64,000 bases of DNA, from NCBI GenBank assembly GCA_037389465.1, contig JAZARR010000229.1, forward strand, positions 1,091,501 to 1,155,500, in the 5' to 3' direction. The notes under the pieces were generated by a model. It worked only from the letters and a program-made list of their open reading frames with translations, was not told the DNA's origin and did not search any database. Made by a program: the position numbers and the translations under genes. Below are positions 1 through 12,845 of the stretch, piece after piece. Every line of letters starts with the position of its first letter. The first letter of the stretch is position 1. The DNA is from Baylisascaris procyonis (taxonomy: Eukaryota > Nematoda > Chromadorea > Rhabditida > Ascarididae).

Positions 1-3000
1 CTATTGTGGGAAGTAAGCGGCTCATTTTCGTCTCTTTAAAATGTTGACATTTGGGAACGAGAGAGATGAGCTGTGTCTTTCAAGGAATATTTCACTCTCA
101 GTCACAGTTTATTGCTGATGAGTGAGTGATCGATTGCCCTCTCTTCTTTAAAAGATAATCGAAGAGTGATTAATCCCATTGCCACATGTGTTCCAACTCA
201 TCCTCTCTTCCGCTTTCATAAGTTGCAATGCGTTTGACCATCTCCAGTCGCATAATCAAAAGGATATGGGATTGTTAAGTGGGGTCACTCCCCGATTCAC
301 AAGTTTATTTTCGATTAGACCGTTAAGCAAGTGACAAAATTAGGCTTTTGTTATTCTTTTCTTTAAACCATGGGCAAGTCGTAGTGATGAAACCTTTGGA
401 GGCGTTTCTGTTCTTCTTTTCGAAAGAATCTTTTTTTTGCATATATCAGCTGTTTTTCCATCAGAAATTAGTTTTTTTCAGTGCGATATTTTCCTTATGG
501 GTTCTTGGAATCTTATTGCTTTCACATTTAATGAGTTTGCTGATTGAAAGCTCTTTTGTCCTCTTTGAATATCCACCCGTCTTCATTATTCAGGTTGCCG
601 GAAAATTGTCTTCATTTCTGTCGCGAAAGCAGTCCTGGCACGCTTATGAAGGCAGCTTATTGCTCTATTTCATACTTATTTCCTCTTGATATTTTTTGTG
701 TAGTCGAACGTTTTATTGGGAATTGTGTATGAATGTATTTCTCTAGAGGATCCCTGTCATCTAAAAAAGCAGTTGCGAGGAACGTTTCTTGCAACTCATC
801 TTTAGAATATTGCCGTTCGAGCTTTGAAGGCTTATTGAATTGATTGTTGTTTACTTATACAACAACTAATATCGGTTTAATTAACAAAATTTTGTGATCT
901 TTTTTTGCTTTGATTCGGAAAATCCAAAGCATTTTCATCCTTCTCAGCTAGCTATTCTATTGTTAGCTGGCCAGTGAAGTGTTTAAAGTTCGTGCATCTA
1001 TTTACGAATGATAGATTTTTGATGGGCTGATGAGAAAGGAGTGATTGTGGATAAGAATTCCATTGGTGCGATGTGTTTGATATCTTTTGCTTTGCTTCAT
1101 AGACGTAACGAATGATTCGAGGTTCACTTTTCAGAAAGCAATTTGTGAGCTTTGGAGAATGCTGTTGATGCTTCCCGATGTATGTCTAATTTAATCTTTA
1201 TCTAATGTAGGATTCTTCATATTTAATAGGCAGCATATGTGCTCATAGTTGTTGCCTAACATTGGTCCTTCATCACTTCTTCAGTCCACATAAGCCCATA
1301 TTGGCATACGGAGTGGTTTGATTAAGAGATTTGTCTCTCACATATGCGATATATAGATGATGCAAAGCGGGATAATTGAGTCATACCTATTCGTTGGAAT
1401 TCGCTTCCATTTGCTGTGGTACTTTTCAAAATATTCTAATTCGATTATGATGATATTTCACTCAGCAATTGATATTTTCTATTTTTTCCTTTAATGTGAC
1501 AATTTGCCTTTATGGTCCTCATGAAGATCCGAGATTGGATTGCTTATTCACCTTTTCATACGAGTTTTTTCCCGAGTTCTTCGTTTTTTTGTCTCGCAGT
1601 TTTAGTTCGATGATATTCGATTTGAGTTGAACGCGAATCAATTCCTCGTTGACATAATGTTGAAGCAGTTTGAATGGTCATATATACACATGTATATAAT
1701 AGCATGGCGTGTTCGAAGATAAAGTGATGTTCGAGAAGATATTTGCTTTAGCATTGTTTGTTTTCGAGGGTAACGTGCAACCGCATTTTTATCTTTATCT
1801 GACCATATCAACGAATCAATGAATAGGCTAGAATGAGCAAGGAGGTAGGGGAAGGGATTGTGTATCAAATGTGGGGAGGGGGTTATTAATAAAACGTGGT
1901 AATAGTCATGTGACTCAATCGTGGCTGAACTGGATCCATATTGCATGTATGCACCGTTCCGTCCCCGCGCCTCCAAAAGTTTTATTCGAAGAGCCTTTTT
2001 GCAAAGATAAGCCTTTTCGAAGAAAAAATTGGTGTTGGGGGGTTAGAGGAGTTGAATAAGTTGGTTCTGAAGATGGGAGCGGGATAATTGAAACAGACAA
2101 GTTTATTATATTGCATGTTGATTTTTTTGGCGTGTTGGTTGTTACAGAACAGTGATATGTCGGGTGATCGCATTGAAGGAGGGGTTGGGGAGGGGATTGG
2201 AAGGGACGATTCAATTGTTAAAAAACGATGTTACTTAATTCAGGAACCGATAAGGCGAAGGAGAAGTGACTTCGCTCTACCAAAATATTTTTATTTCTTA
2301 TTAATTTCTTGTTTCGCCCTTTCCAACTTTTTCCAAAAACTTTTTTGATTTTGCTTCAAATCCCTGTTGATTTAAAGGGTAATTATTAATATAAATTGTT
2401 TGTGTGCTCATGAAACAACTGAAACGGTTGATGAAAAGGATTAGAATTATAAGTGGAATGGATGTTCCTCTCACATCAAAAGGGAATGATTTTCAAAATA
2501 TACAATGGGTGCGATTGACGACTGATGAGCTTTCTATATATTCTATCGTCAAAGAAGCAGTACGCATATTGCTTTCTTTTTGGTGAACAGCAACGGTTTT
2601 GTGGTTTCGACGTACAGTTTTTCCGGCGATTCGTTATTGAAGTAAAGTTTTGATAAAGTGGACACAGAGAGAATCACAAGGAAGAGGGAGCAAAAATTTA
2701 GGAAAAACAGGAAGGAAAGAAAATGAACATTGAAAGGTGTTAATAAATAAAATCGTGAAGAATAGTTTCAGTGAAAACATGTTTTCATAAACGAAAAACA
2801 AAACCTTTAGCTTGGTTAAATATTGGAGAGGAATCGTTAAGTGGAGTGGGGAGTTGAGAAGAGGGAGAGAGCATGAACAAATGCCTTACGGTGAGCCGTA
2901 TTATCTAGCCGAGATGTGGACGTATAACAGTGTTAAAAGCAACTACGGTGATTGATTTAGCATTGTGCTTGCGATTTCCCTTCATATAAGCTGGAGAGGG

Positions 3001-3454
3001 AATGTGTAGTCGAAATGTTTCTGTCTAAAATTCGAAAATAACACGGGGAACGATTGTCTTTCTTAAATGGTCGGGGTTACCTTTTCTCATAACTGGGATC
3101 GCCGACTATGGGTGGGGAGATCCATTTTATGGAGGACATCCCAAATATCCGTGAAACGTGGACTTCTATGAGGTTTTAGCTTGCTAATCCAAACAACCAA
3201 TGAGCTTTTGCGGATAGCCATTGGTTTCCCAAAGGGAATAAGGGCCTCCATTGCTCGCCCTAAATTATTGGGTTTCTTCAAGAATGTTCGCAGGAATAAG
3301 GGAAACATTTTTTTTTAGATCTGCTAATGATTCGTTTTAATTTTATTTCTTGAAACCTCTAACTTACCTTATCAGTCCTCCTCCCCTTCTCCTGTGCTGC
3401 TTCTTATTGTTTAAAATCCTTTGACTACCCTAAAAATCTTTTCAAAGGCTCACC
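1..3454. other. Non-coding stretch, no supportable gene
   Basis: I see only short open frames here, none with a start, splice sites and recognisable protein together. The longest, at 348-689 plus, is rich in Phe, Leu and Ser as expected from T-rich DNA. A 73-codon minus frame at 3087-3308 has no recognisable family. The last few hundred bases before 3455 probably include the promoter and 5' UTR of the TBC1D7-like gene, but I find no clear core promoter motif. Confidence 0.5.
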
Positions 3455-6400
3455 ATGCCGACTGGTGGGAGTGGGCGTCTGGCTAATTTTCGAACGAATT
3501 TTGTCGGTCGGATGGTGGGCGATTCGGCGGAGTCTAGTCGGTTTCAGTTGGAAGAGCAGATATTGACTGAGGACGCCGATGTCGACCTGACGAAGCTCGC
3601 TCAATTTGCAGTTAAGCATCAGCTACCACACGCACATCGCGTTGCCATATGGAAACTCCTTCTCAGTGAGTTTCTCATTTTGCTTTTCATCTTGAAGCTT
3701 GAAAAACTTTCATACAACCGAGTTTTCTATTGGCTGGTCGAACTAGCTGAAGTAAGCAATGGGAGAGAGCAACTCAGAAATCGGCCAGGGAGGGGTTTTT
3801 TTACAATGAAGAATTATTTTGCATATTAAGCATCGCCTTTTACACATGAGATATTTTCATGGAGAGTAATGAGGGGAAGGGGGTGGGATGATAAAGATGA
3901 GCAGCTCATTAGAGCAACGTAAACTGCCCTTCTCATATCTTGGTGGGACGTCCAGGATTTAGAAGTAGGACGTCTGATAAGCTATCCTATGGTCAACTGC
4001 AGCATTAGCCTTTTCGTATCACAATAACAAGCGCCGCTCACCTCATCCTCGTTGAACGACAAGAAATAGTTCCCTAATGTGCACCATTGAGGGAACTACA
4101 TGCAGCAATATATGTAATCGAGGCAAAAAGCCGATGATATCGATGACACATTGTTAAATGTCAGAGGCCACTGTTGCAATGATATTTCCTTCATGAGACA
4201 ACATCACTCACTCTTCGCACTACTAGACCCTGAGATTGTTATTTTGAGTCTACTAGAACGTTGCTATAGGTGATCGCTAATAAGTTACGCAGGTTGCACT
4301 AATATAGATGCCTTCCTAATATTTTGATCTTAAAAGTGCAACTAAATTGGTTATTTGCTTCGAACCAAGCATCGTAAGTGATAGGTGCGACAATAACCGA
4401 CAATGTTTTAATTGGCATAAAATAGTGCGGCATAAGTTTACAGGTGTTTGGTTTAGGTTTCCGTTAGGAATAGACGGCTAATTCTGTGTAGTTGCTTTCA
4501 GAAGTAACGTCATGCTTCCCGGAAGCGAGGAAAATGATCGCTGAACATCGTAGGCAAGAAGTATGTTATCATATATTGTTTTGATAATCATTGCGGTTCT
4601 TAAATCACTGTTTCAATTTATAATAATTTTCTTCTAAATAATTCGTTTATTCCCTTTAGAACAAAGTAATATAGGAAGGCAATAAAATCTGCGTACACTA
4701 TATCGCACTTCATATTTTCTTTATTCTAATATCCTTGTTTATCTGTAAAATGCATTATATCATTGAAATCACTAACTTCATTTCTACGAAGATGTCCAAA
4801 AGTGATTTAAAAAATGCTCATCAATAGATTTTATACTATCTACTTTAGTTTAATTGATGTTAAAAAAAGAGATTTCAGTGATATTACTCATTAAAAGGAC
4901 CGCTGTGAAAAGATACGTTTTTGATTGAATCTAATTTGAATTTGAGGCAGAAATCTTGCTGAAGTCGTTGAGTGTAATGCGAATGACATCTTCATGGTCA
5001 TCTTCAAATGATAGAGATTCGAGTGAGGTGCAACCAAACGACGTCGATATTGTTCGTATGATTCAGCTGGGTGAGGGTCGATTGCCTTCATCAAAGGACA
5101 AACACTGCTGGGATTTGCACTCACAGGCGCAGCTCGCGGTAATATTGATTACTCTTCAAATCCTTTTATGGCCAGGCTTATAGTTACGGTCCGATAGTCT
5201 TTTAATACCTGACAAAAAAGGTCAGTATACTTGAATTCCGTGGAGGGGATAACACTGTTGGGCTGTCTGATGTAGCAGCTGTCACAATGCATCGATTTAC
5301 GCAAGAAGGGTTTACAGTCTGTGAGATATTTCTATATATAGTTTCTAGTTTTTCATTTTATACATTACCGGAAATTACTACTGTAAGGGCATTTATGCTA
5401 TTGGCAGTGAACCAGCGAACTGTGGGAACGAGATTATCATCGAAATAATGTCAAATAAAACTCACTACTCTTCTTTTGAAGATAAAGATGTTGGGAGGGG
5501 GAATTATTTCCTCTCAAACTATGATGCATTACAGCAGCAGCAATATAATGTTTCAAACTGATGGAAGCAAGTCAATTTGTAACTTTATTTTACAGTCGAG
5601 TTCATCGATGAGGAAGCGGTATATGAAGAATTTGTCCTCACGTGTTGAGAGAAGTATTGATTAATTATGAGAATGGTGGTAGAAGTTCATTCGAGTATCT
5701 CTCCTCTCTATTCAATTTTCGAAGAAATTTTTTGACACATTACTTCTTGTCGAAGTTTATAGTTCATAATTTTTGAAAATTCTCGCTGCTGTCCGTTCCT
5801 CTTAATATTTGTGATTTTACTGATTTGAACGCTATCGGAGATAAGTGTTTTAGTGAGATTAAAACTTTGGCGATAAAATAATAAGAAGGATATTATTCAG
5901 TGACTCACAGACGATGACAGGCTTCAATGGCTCACTAATCTAATCGAAAACATACCGAAGACGACAAATATTTTTGATCTTCCAAACAATTGCTTCTCAT
6001 ATTTTCATTGATTTTATTATTGCTGTTTTTAGGTGATGGCTGAAAACTTTTTGAAATGAAAAAAAAAATTGCAGCTTCTCATTCCATTGTCGCTAAGGAA
6101 AAGGGGAAAAAAGAAGAGAATATGTGTAATTTAATAATGATTGCTCGATGTTAAGTGTGCAAGAAGCATTTTCAGATCGCAAAGCAAATGTTGATACTTT
6201 GTGAGACGGAATGGTTAGATGCATTTTGGTTAACGAAGTTTTTCGATGCGTTGCTCGCTTCTGTTTTTACGGATGATGTTCTACACAAGGTATATATTCC
6301 GCTTAGTATTTCCTTCTTGTTTTCGATTTATTATTTGGAGTTATTTATTCACGAATATTAGTGAATGATGCGGAGAGATTTGCACCTTTTTGTTCGATAT

Positions 6401-9151
6401 TAAAGAAGCTATACGACATAGACGTGATCTGATCTATAATTGTAGAGACACGCCGATGCATATGATTATAGATATGATCGTTTTTAATACGACAAGATCA
6501 ACAATGCATCGCAGTTTGCGTATTAATGCTGATAGTTCGGTGCAATAGAGCGATTAACAAAGACAACATCAATCATGCAATATCTTGCAGTATGCATCGT
6601 TGATGTTCATTTTGATACAATGCTTTTTGTGGGATAAAACGTCAGCAATAAAACCTTACAAAAAACGATGCGTTAGCGGTCTTCTGTATAGTTCTTGCTT
6701 GGATCATTTCAATGACAAAGCTGATCATAGTAGTCGATTATTTTCTTACCTGAATACCAGGTGAGGCAATTATCTACGGGAAACGTTCCATCTCTTTTAC
6801 TGACGGTCCGTGGGAAATTTCCCTCTGCACCCATCTGTTTGAAGTGATGACGTCGCTTAAATACTTGCAGTGTTTAGCTGCATCAAATATAAATGTGATA
6901 AACGAATGACGGGTGATGGATTGGAGGGAAATCATTAGTTGCTGCAGGTTCCATACAGAAATGCCGCGTCATACATTTTCTATTGTTTGCTGGCAACCTA
7001 GAAAAATGGTTCGCTGGGTGGCGGAATTGCAAAAGCGCATATTGTGCCAGCCTCTTTGATATGCTTCTCCACTTATTACGAAAACAATCGCTACAAAGTA
7101 TCGCACATGTTTCTATTGAAGGATTGTGGACAACCTTTAGCGGGAGAAGCGGAAATGATAAATACAAGTTCGAACTCCTGCTTCGTGAATTGTGCTCCTG
7201 AAAGTTGCAAATAATATAACGGCCTCCGCGAATCGTGCACCAAATTCAATGAGATCAGTTGTCGGATCGGCGGCGCCGATTCGGCACAGTTCAACTTGCG
7301 CTGAACAAATGGAACAATTAGAAATATATGTAAATTTTTAAATGTAGTTGGGTTAAGTGAGACAGTACAATTTTCAAGGAAATCTCAATATTCCGTCGCC
7401 GAAGCTTAACGTTTTTTAAATATTCTGTGATTACACCTATCAGCCTAATGTCATCACTTCGAAATGAGATGTCGATTATGTGTGCATGAAGAAGAGGAAT
7501 GCGGTTGAGAGGAGCATCCTTAGTCCTCCCCCATTGTCTTCTGCAATCTTGATATCACCGGGATCCTTCCCCTGGCTTTTGGAAATTCCGCATCCCCGAC
7601 TGATTTTGTGAGGACAGTATAATTTTTGAGGAATCTTGCAAAATCCTGGCCCCTTCGACTTTTCTAGAATTTTGAAATCTTGGAATCCTCTTCCTGTCCT
7701 TATCCCTTCTCTCCCATTTTCGCTGCGCTAAAACCCCCTACGGATGTATACACGGCACTGGGTAAATATACAAGGGATTAGCGTCTGCGTGATGCAAAAG
7801 GTTTTGCAAATGGCATGCCACGTGTGGCACCAGAATTCCACTTCGCATGTGATCTAAACTGATGGTCAGTCCAAGTGATTCAAAAATGTAATTTTTTTGT
7901 TTGAAGGTAGTGGATGACGTGATTGAGAGGTTGCGGGCAACGCATGGGGAGATGGCCGAGGCATTCGATTCTTCAGGCATGTGGACACGTTTGCCGTTTC
8001 GCTTTTGGCTACGCAGTGCGGCTGCCTCTTTATTCACTCATGAACCCCTCCTGAGGTTCGTTGAAGAGTGTTGGATGACTTTGTATCATTTTCAGATGAC
8101 AACCTGAGCTGAGTTCCTCATTGTTTTACTGCCTATTTCCAATAAAGGAGCGTTTTGGAATAACCTAACATTTGCTCATTTTACTTCACTCATTTATTTG
8201 ATTTGAAATTCGACCTCAGCCACACTTCCTCTTTCCAGATGGTGGACGTATACCGCGGCAGCCTCAACCACAGTCACTCGAGGGGCTTCGTAAAAGCTTG
8301 TATCTTAGATAGTCTCTAACCTTGACAGGGATTTCATTTCATGAAGACTGTAGATTGTAGATGGGGCTTAAGCAATTCGAAGTTCCTAACACAAGTTATG
8401 ATATTCTGCGGCCTCATAACGTTCGATTAGCAGGGATCACTGATCGAATGATCGTCCAGTAACGGTCGCCGTGGAGACTTGCATCAGTTTATAAAGAAAC
8501 TGAACAAGCTGCATTGAATTAATGCGAGGCAAGTAGAAATTTCTAGCACGAGAATACTTCAACAATCGTACTAAGTAATCGGTATGGAGCTTTTGTGACC
8601 ATGTGACCCGCTCTCCAGGTTTCTGTTAATTGCCTCCTAAAGTAAATTAATTAATGCATATTTGGGCAGGCTTTGGGACAAGATCTGTGGCTGTACTGCA
8701 GAAGGAGTGATCACCTTACTAAGGACTATTCTCGTCAGCTTCTTGGCCGAAGTGGGACCACACATCGCTGCCAATCAGAAGGTTCATTGTGGATTTCTTT
8801 GTTGCTTTTGGGGTATATGCAAGTGCTGTCTCGAACCACTTTCCAGTCGACGGCGAAACACACAACATTCAGCTAAATATTAGAGGGGACGTGCAAATAA
8901 TCGAAAAATAGTGAGAAAAAAAAGGGGTGAAGATAAGATAGAGAAGTTGCGCATTCTTACATGAAGCCAACCTACAGAGCATCAATTTCGATTTAAAAAT
9001 ATTGATGGAATTTTCTGATAGAAAATTAGCGTTTGAGGATCTTTTCTATTGGAAGGAAACACGCAGCTGCTGCAAAAAAGATTTAATTAAGACAACACAG
9101 CGCCTTCTGTTAATCAACGGGAACATAAGTGTCAGCCGCTTGTTGAAGTGA
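3455..9151 (+). CDS. TBC1D7: TBC1D7-like protein (TSC complex subunit), six exons
   Basis: Exons are 3455-3665, 4951-5138, 6164-6289, 7907-8055, 8670-8781 and probably 8978-9151. All junction phases agree (1/2, 0/0, 0/0, 2/1, 0/0), giving about 319 residues against 293 in human. Family matches, seen by eye, are LTKLAQFAVKHQLPHAHR with WKLLL in exon 1, IVRMIQLGEGRLPSS in exon 2, LPFRFWLRSAAASLF in exon 4, and RLWDKICG spanning the exon 4/5 junction. In other animals TBC1D7 binds the TSC1 coiled coil and stabilises the TSC1-TSC2 complex that restrains Rheb and mTORC1. I see neither the IxxDxxR nor the YxQ catalytic finger of active TBC GAPs, which suits a scaffolding role. The last exon is the weakest: it aligns loosely (INFDLKILMEFSD against human ITKFLENIPQDSSD), and if its donor is not used the frame stops at 8883. 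Start: the first ATG in frame, closely matching the family start. Confidence 0.8.
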
Positions 9152-10981
9152 AGTGTATAGCGCATCTTGTGTTCGTAGTGGCTGGCTGGAGCTGGATTGT
9201 GATGATTCAACATTGGGGATAAAGTGAAGCTGTTGAGAATTCAAAAAATGGGTTTGTTTTCGCTCCTTTGGTTTGGTACGGCGAGTTAAAAATCCACGAA
9301 CACTCAAGACGGTGGAAAGAGGGACAGGAAAGGGGCTACTGGGGAAGAGGGAGGCGGAGGTGGAGGAAGGGTTATTCGCCCCTGTAACCTTAAATATCTC
9401 TTTGATCTACCTGAAATATGTGCTATCTAATCGAATCATCAAGTTCTCGATAAAGTACCACTGTTCGAGTGGATGGACAATCGAGTGTACTTAAGGAACT
9501 TCTCGAAAAATAAATAAGGACCCTATCATTAAGCATCCATTCATAAGGGCGTCACTATTTTAGAGTATTTTTACAGGCCAAAGAGAAATCACCAATAGAA
9601 GTGCGGTTAACAATCGACATGGAGAATGTAATAATAACGCGATCGATAGAAAATGTTTCCGGATCGGGGAGGTTCATTGCGAGGAAATGTGATTGATTGC
9701 TTGATGGAGATTTATTGGCAAACGGTGTCTTTCAAATAAATATAAATTATTCAATTTGAAGAGTGCGTCCTTAGAGAAAAACTCAATTCAACACCTCTAA
9801 CAATCATTGAAATCCAACAACTTGACATTGGTATTTCTTCACAGCAGGTAGCAAAAACGAGTTGTAATAATATACATCTTTGTTAGGCGTTATCATGACC
9901 TTACACAAGATTTTTGATGAGGAGAGGGAATTGGAAAAAAAACGAGACCTGACGAGTTGTTTGTTTAATTGGCAATCTAGGTTAGATAATCCAAGATCTG
10001 CCCTTGGAATTCCCTGATGTCTATCAGTTTCCTTACTGTATATTACAGTTTATTGTTCGTTTGCGAATAAACGCTGCACACACACAAACTGTAATGCAAG
10101 TTCCCTACAGACGTACCATAATCCTCGTGTTTATGATATTTTCAGTGTTGTCGAGAAAGAAGCAATACTGTAAAACGTCTTATCCTTCTGCATCTATGCC
10201 CGTTTTTGAGCTATTTCCCCTCACTGTTCATATTCGGACGGACGTTACAGCCTTCTTAACTGGCATCAATAAAACGCAGTCCGAACTCTTGACGCGTTTC
10301 ACGGTAAACAAAGTTGCTAGTGGCCGTGTTTTTCTTTGCCCTGCTCACTTTAAAGGAACGAGTGAATTTTTCGCTTGATCCTGAGTGGATGGGGAAATTT
10401 TGAATCCTGTTTCTCCCGAAAACCAGGGACCCTAGGGGAGTTTTAGCCGGTTCGATGTTCGGAGGCCGTAAGGAATTTAAGTTGGGTGTCGGATGCAGAT
10501 CGTACTTTTTAACAAAGCGACTAGCGCTTAAAAAGGATCAATTAGACAACGTTGACAAACTCTATTCTTGCTTACGGAACGCTCAGGAAAACCCATTGAA
10601 GAGTAGGTGCGGAACCATGATGAGTGTACAGAACGTAGAAAACAACGTCGCTGAATCAAGCTCCGTCAGCGCACCCCACAGTGCAAGTCGCCATCCACTG
10701 CCCCCTCTGTAGCTCCTTTCCAATATTGCGTTGCGTTTACAATTAAGGAATCTACCAGCCTAAGGTACTCTCCATCGGTTTTATCGGTTTTTTGAGAGGG
10801 ATACTAAAAGATAAGAAGCTTTTGTTCTATCGCCGTAGCAGTCACCTACACCGAGATAAGGCCATGAATCCTGTGCATTTGCTCCAGTGCTGAGAGGGGA
10901 AGGCTAGGTTGGGGGAGGGGAATGGGGGGGGGGGGTGGGACAACGGAGTAGGGGTGAGAAAGGAGAGGTGCTATGGGCCCC
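9152..10981. other. Intergenic stretch between TBC1D7-like gene and next candidate
   Basis: Nothing is recognisable. A 124-codon plus frame at 10004-10378 and an 85-codon frame from an ATG at 10455 are open, but they show no family, no clear splice context and no partner exon. The right end (about 10887-10970) is strongly G-rich, with a run of 12 G at 10924-10935, just before the candidate gene at 10982. Confidence 0.4.
10887..10970 (+). repeat. G-rich tract with 12-G run
   Basis: The plus strand holds repeated GGGG-type runs, including 12 consecutive G at 10924-10935, enough for G-quadruplex folding on this strand. It lies 12 to 95 bases upstream of the ATG at 10982, so it could sit in a promoter or 5' UTR. 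A role is inference only. Confidence 0.6.
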
Positions 10982-11401
10982 ATGAGCTATCCTGGAACGA
11001 TTGAAGGCGAACCAGCGACGAACGATGCGATCCGCAGCGAACGTTTTTGGCGCCAAATTTTGTACGCTAAACAGTGCCAGCGTTTGAATGCTGCATTGCT
11101 TCCATCAATTCGAATTTTGGGGATCCTTGTCGTGTACAGGTAGGAGTGGTATGGGGTGGAGGTCGATATAAACGAAGAGGGAAGCAGGTGATGTAGTATA
11201 CTTCAAGTTTAAAATGCATTCACGTGGATCTGTGAATATAGTTGATAACGGAATACTAACTGCGTTGAAGTTTGCAGTCATAGGAAATATGCTCAAAGCT
11301 TATATAGCTTGACATATGCGTTGATAAGTACTTTCTTTCGCGAAATGTTCTTCGGTTGGATTTGCTTGTTTACACCTTGTTATGATCAACGTAATGATTG
11401 A
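10982..11401 (+). CDS. Candidate small two-exon gene, unknown product
   Basis: I do not recognise this protein. Exon 1 (10982-11139) starts with ATG, stays open for 52 codons plus two bases and ends at a good donor (AG, then gtagga). It encodes a polar start followed by RSERFWRQILYAKQCQRL and a short hydrophobic stretch LLPSIRILGILVVY. A plausible exon 2 is 11278-11401, after the acceptor tttgcag with the branch-point-like tactaac about 20 bases upstream. The phase fits (2/1) and the frame closes with TGA, giving 93 residues with a second hydrophobic segment. A small membrane or mitochondrial protein is possible. Another acceptor further down could be used instead. It sits between the TBC1D7-like gene and FMC1 on the same strand. 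Confidence 0.38.
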
Positions 11402-12315
11402 TTTCGATGACTGTGTGAATGTTTTTAATGCCATCTGGTGTAGTCATTGTGTCATAGTTTTGCTTTGCTTCGATTAAGGCTGCGTTCGCAATTTTCGATA
11501 AGGTGTTGTGGCCTATGTTATCGTGCTTCAGAATGTTGTTTTCATGTTTGCTTGCATTTTGTGAGAAACGATATCGAACTAATTGAGAGAGTCCTAAGGC
11601 GCAACGCGTTTTATGAAGAGTTATAGCGGAATTAGAGCACTGACCTGGATTTTCGACTTAAAGCTTCCACCGCATAGAATTTGGCCCAAACTGGAAATGT
11701 GCTTTAAAATCGTCGCAAGTTTTTATTGGAATTCAATGGAACAGTACTGTTTTCTTTTACAACATTTGCGCTGCATCGGGTCGAAAGAAAGATAGCCTGC
11801 AGAAGTGAGTTGCTTTATTTCTGTGCCTTTTTGGACAAATACTCTCACTTCTTGACCTTTATCGAAGAAATCTCTGCTGAAGGTTAGAACTATGCGCTTC
11901 CATTGTACGAGATAACTTTTGGCATTAGTGGTGCTTCTCTCTTACCTTCAGTCGATTTCGGTGCGATAGGTGAGACTCACGTAATTGGGGATGCTCATTT
12001 GGTGTTGTGACACCGTTGCTTGATGCATGGTAGCCACAAAGACGAATTGCACCATGTCATCCATATAAAACAATCGTGAATCGTGACGCTCAAACGGCAG
12101 CACATCGTATCACCTCACTCTTTATTGCACATATTATCACCTATTAACGTGATCGATGGGTGTTGTCGAGCAGAATTGGTATTGAAGTTATTCTTCTGGT
12201 TGAATGTAGCAGTTGCGTTATGCTGTAATCGATTAATCTCGATCAAATATGACAATTTTTGTTGATTTTATTGCACTCATAGGTTGTGACATCAAACTGT
12301 CAACCGTTATTCGAT

Positions 12316-12793
12316 ATGGGAAGCGTTGAAAGGAGTTCGCGTGCCGTTTCTATCATACGACAAATCTTTCATGAACTTCGTAAGGCCGATGAGGTATGAT
12401 GATTGTCTTTGAAAAGTAATGGAGCAAAATCATTCATTTGTTCATTTCCGTTGAGGTTTGTTTTGGCCGATTTTCATTCAGCACGAAAATTCCTTGTCCT
12501 TGAAAAGATTAGAAGAAGAAACTGTTCATCTCTTGATAAAGGAATAAGTTGGTTGTAAAAAGGCCTAAGTTATCTCCGTGCAGTGTGAGCTGCCCTCGGC
12601 TCTTGCAAGTTTGAAAATTCAGGTTTTTTCTGCATTTCCCAAAGGATTTTTTGAGATTTCTTGGGATTTCAATATTTTTATGAACGCATAGAAATTTATG
12701 GAAAGTAGTTAAACGAGTTTCCAGCGCCTATTCAAATACATGTTGGCTTGAGAAAGTGATGGAGGGAATTCGGTTACTGTTGGTGCATGTACA

Positions 12794-12845
<52 letters not shown>

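Noticed and set aside
10004..10378. 124-codon plus frame
   Set aside because: No ATG near its start, no clear acceptor or donor, and no recognised family. It could be a fragment of an old repeat.
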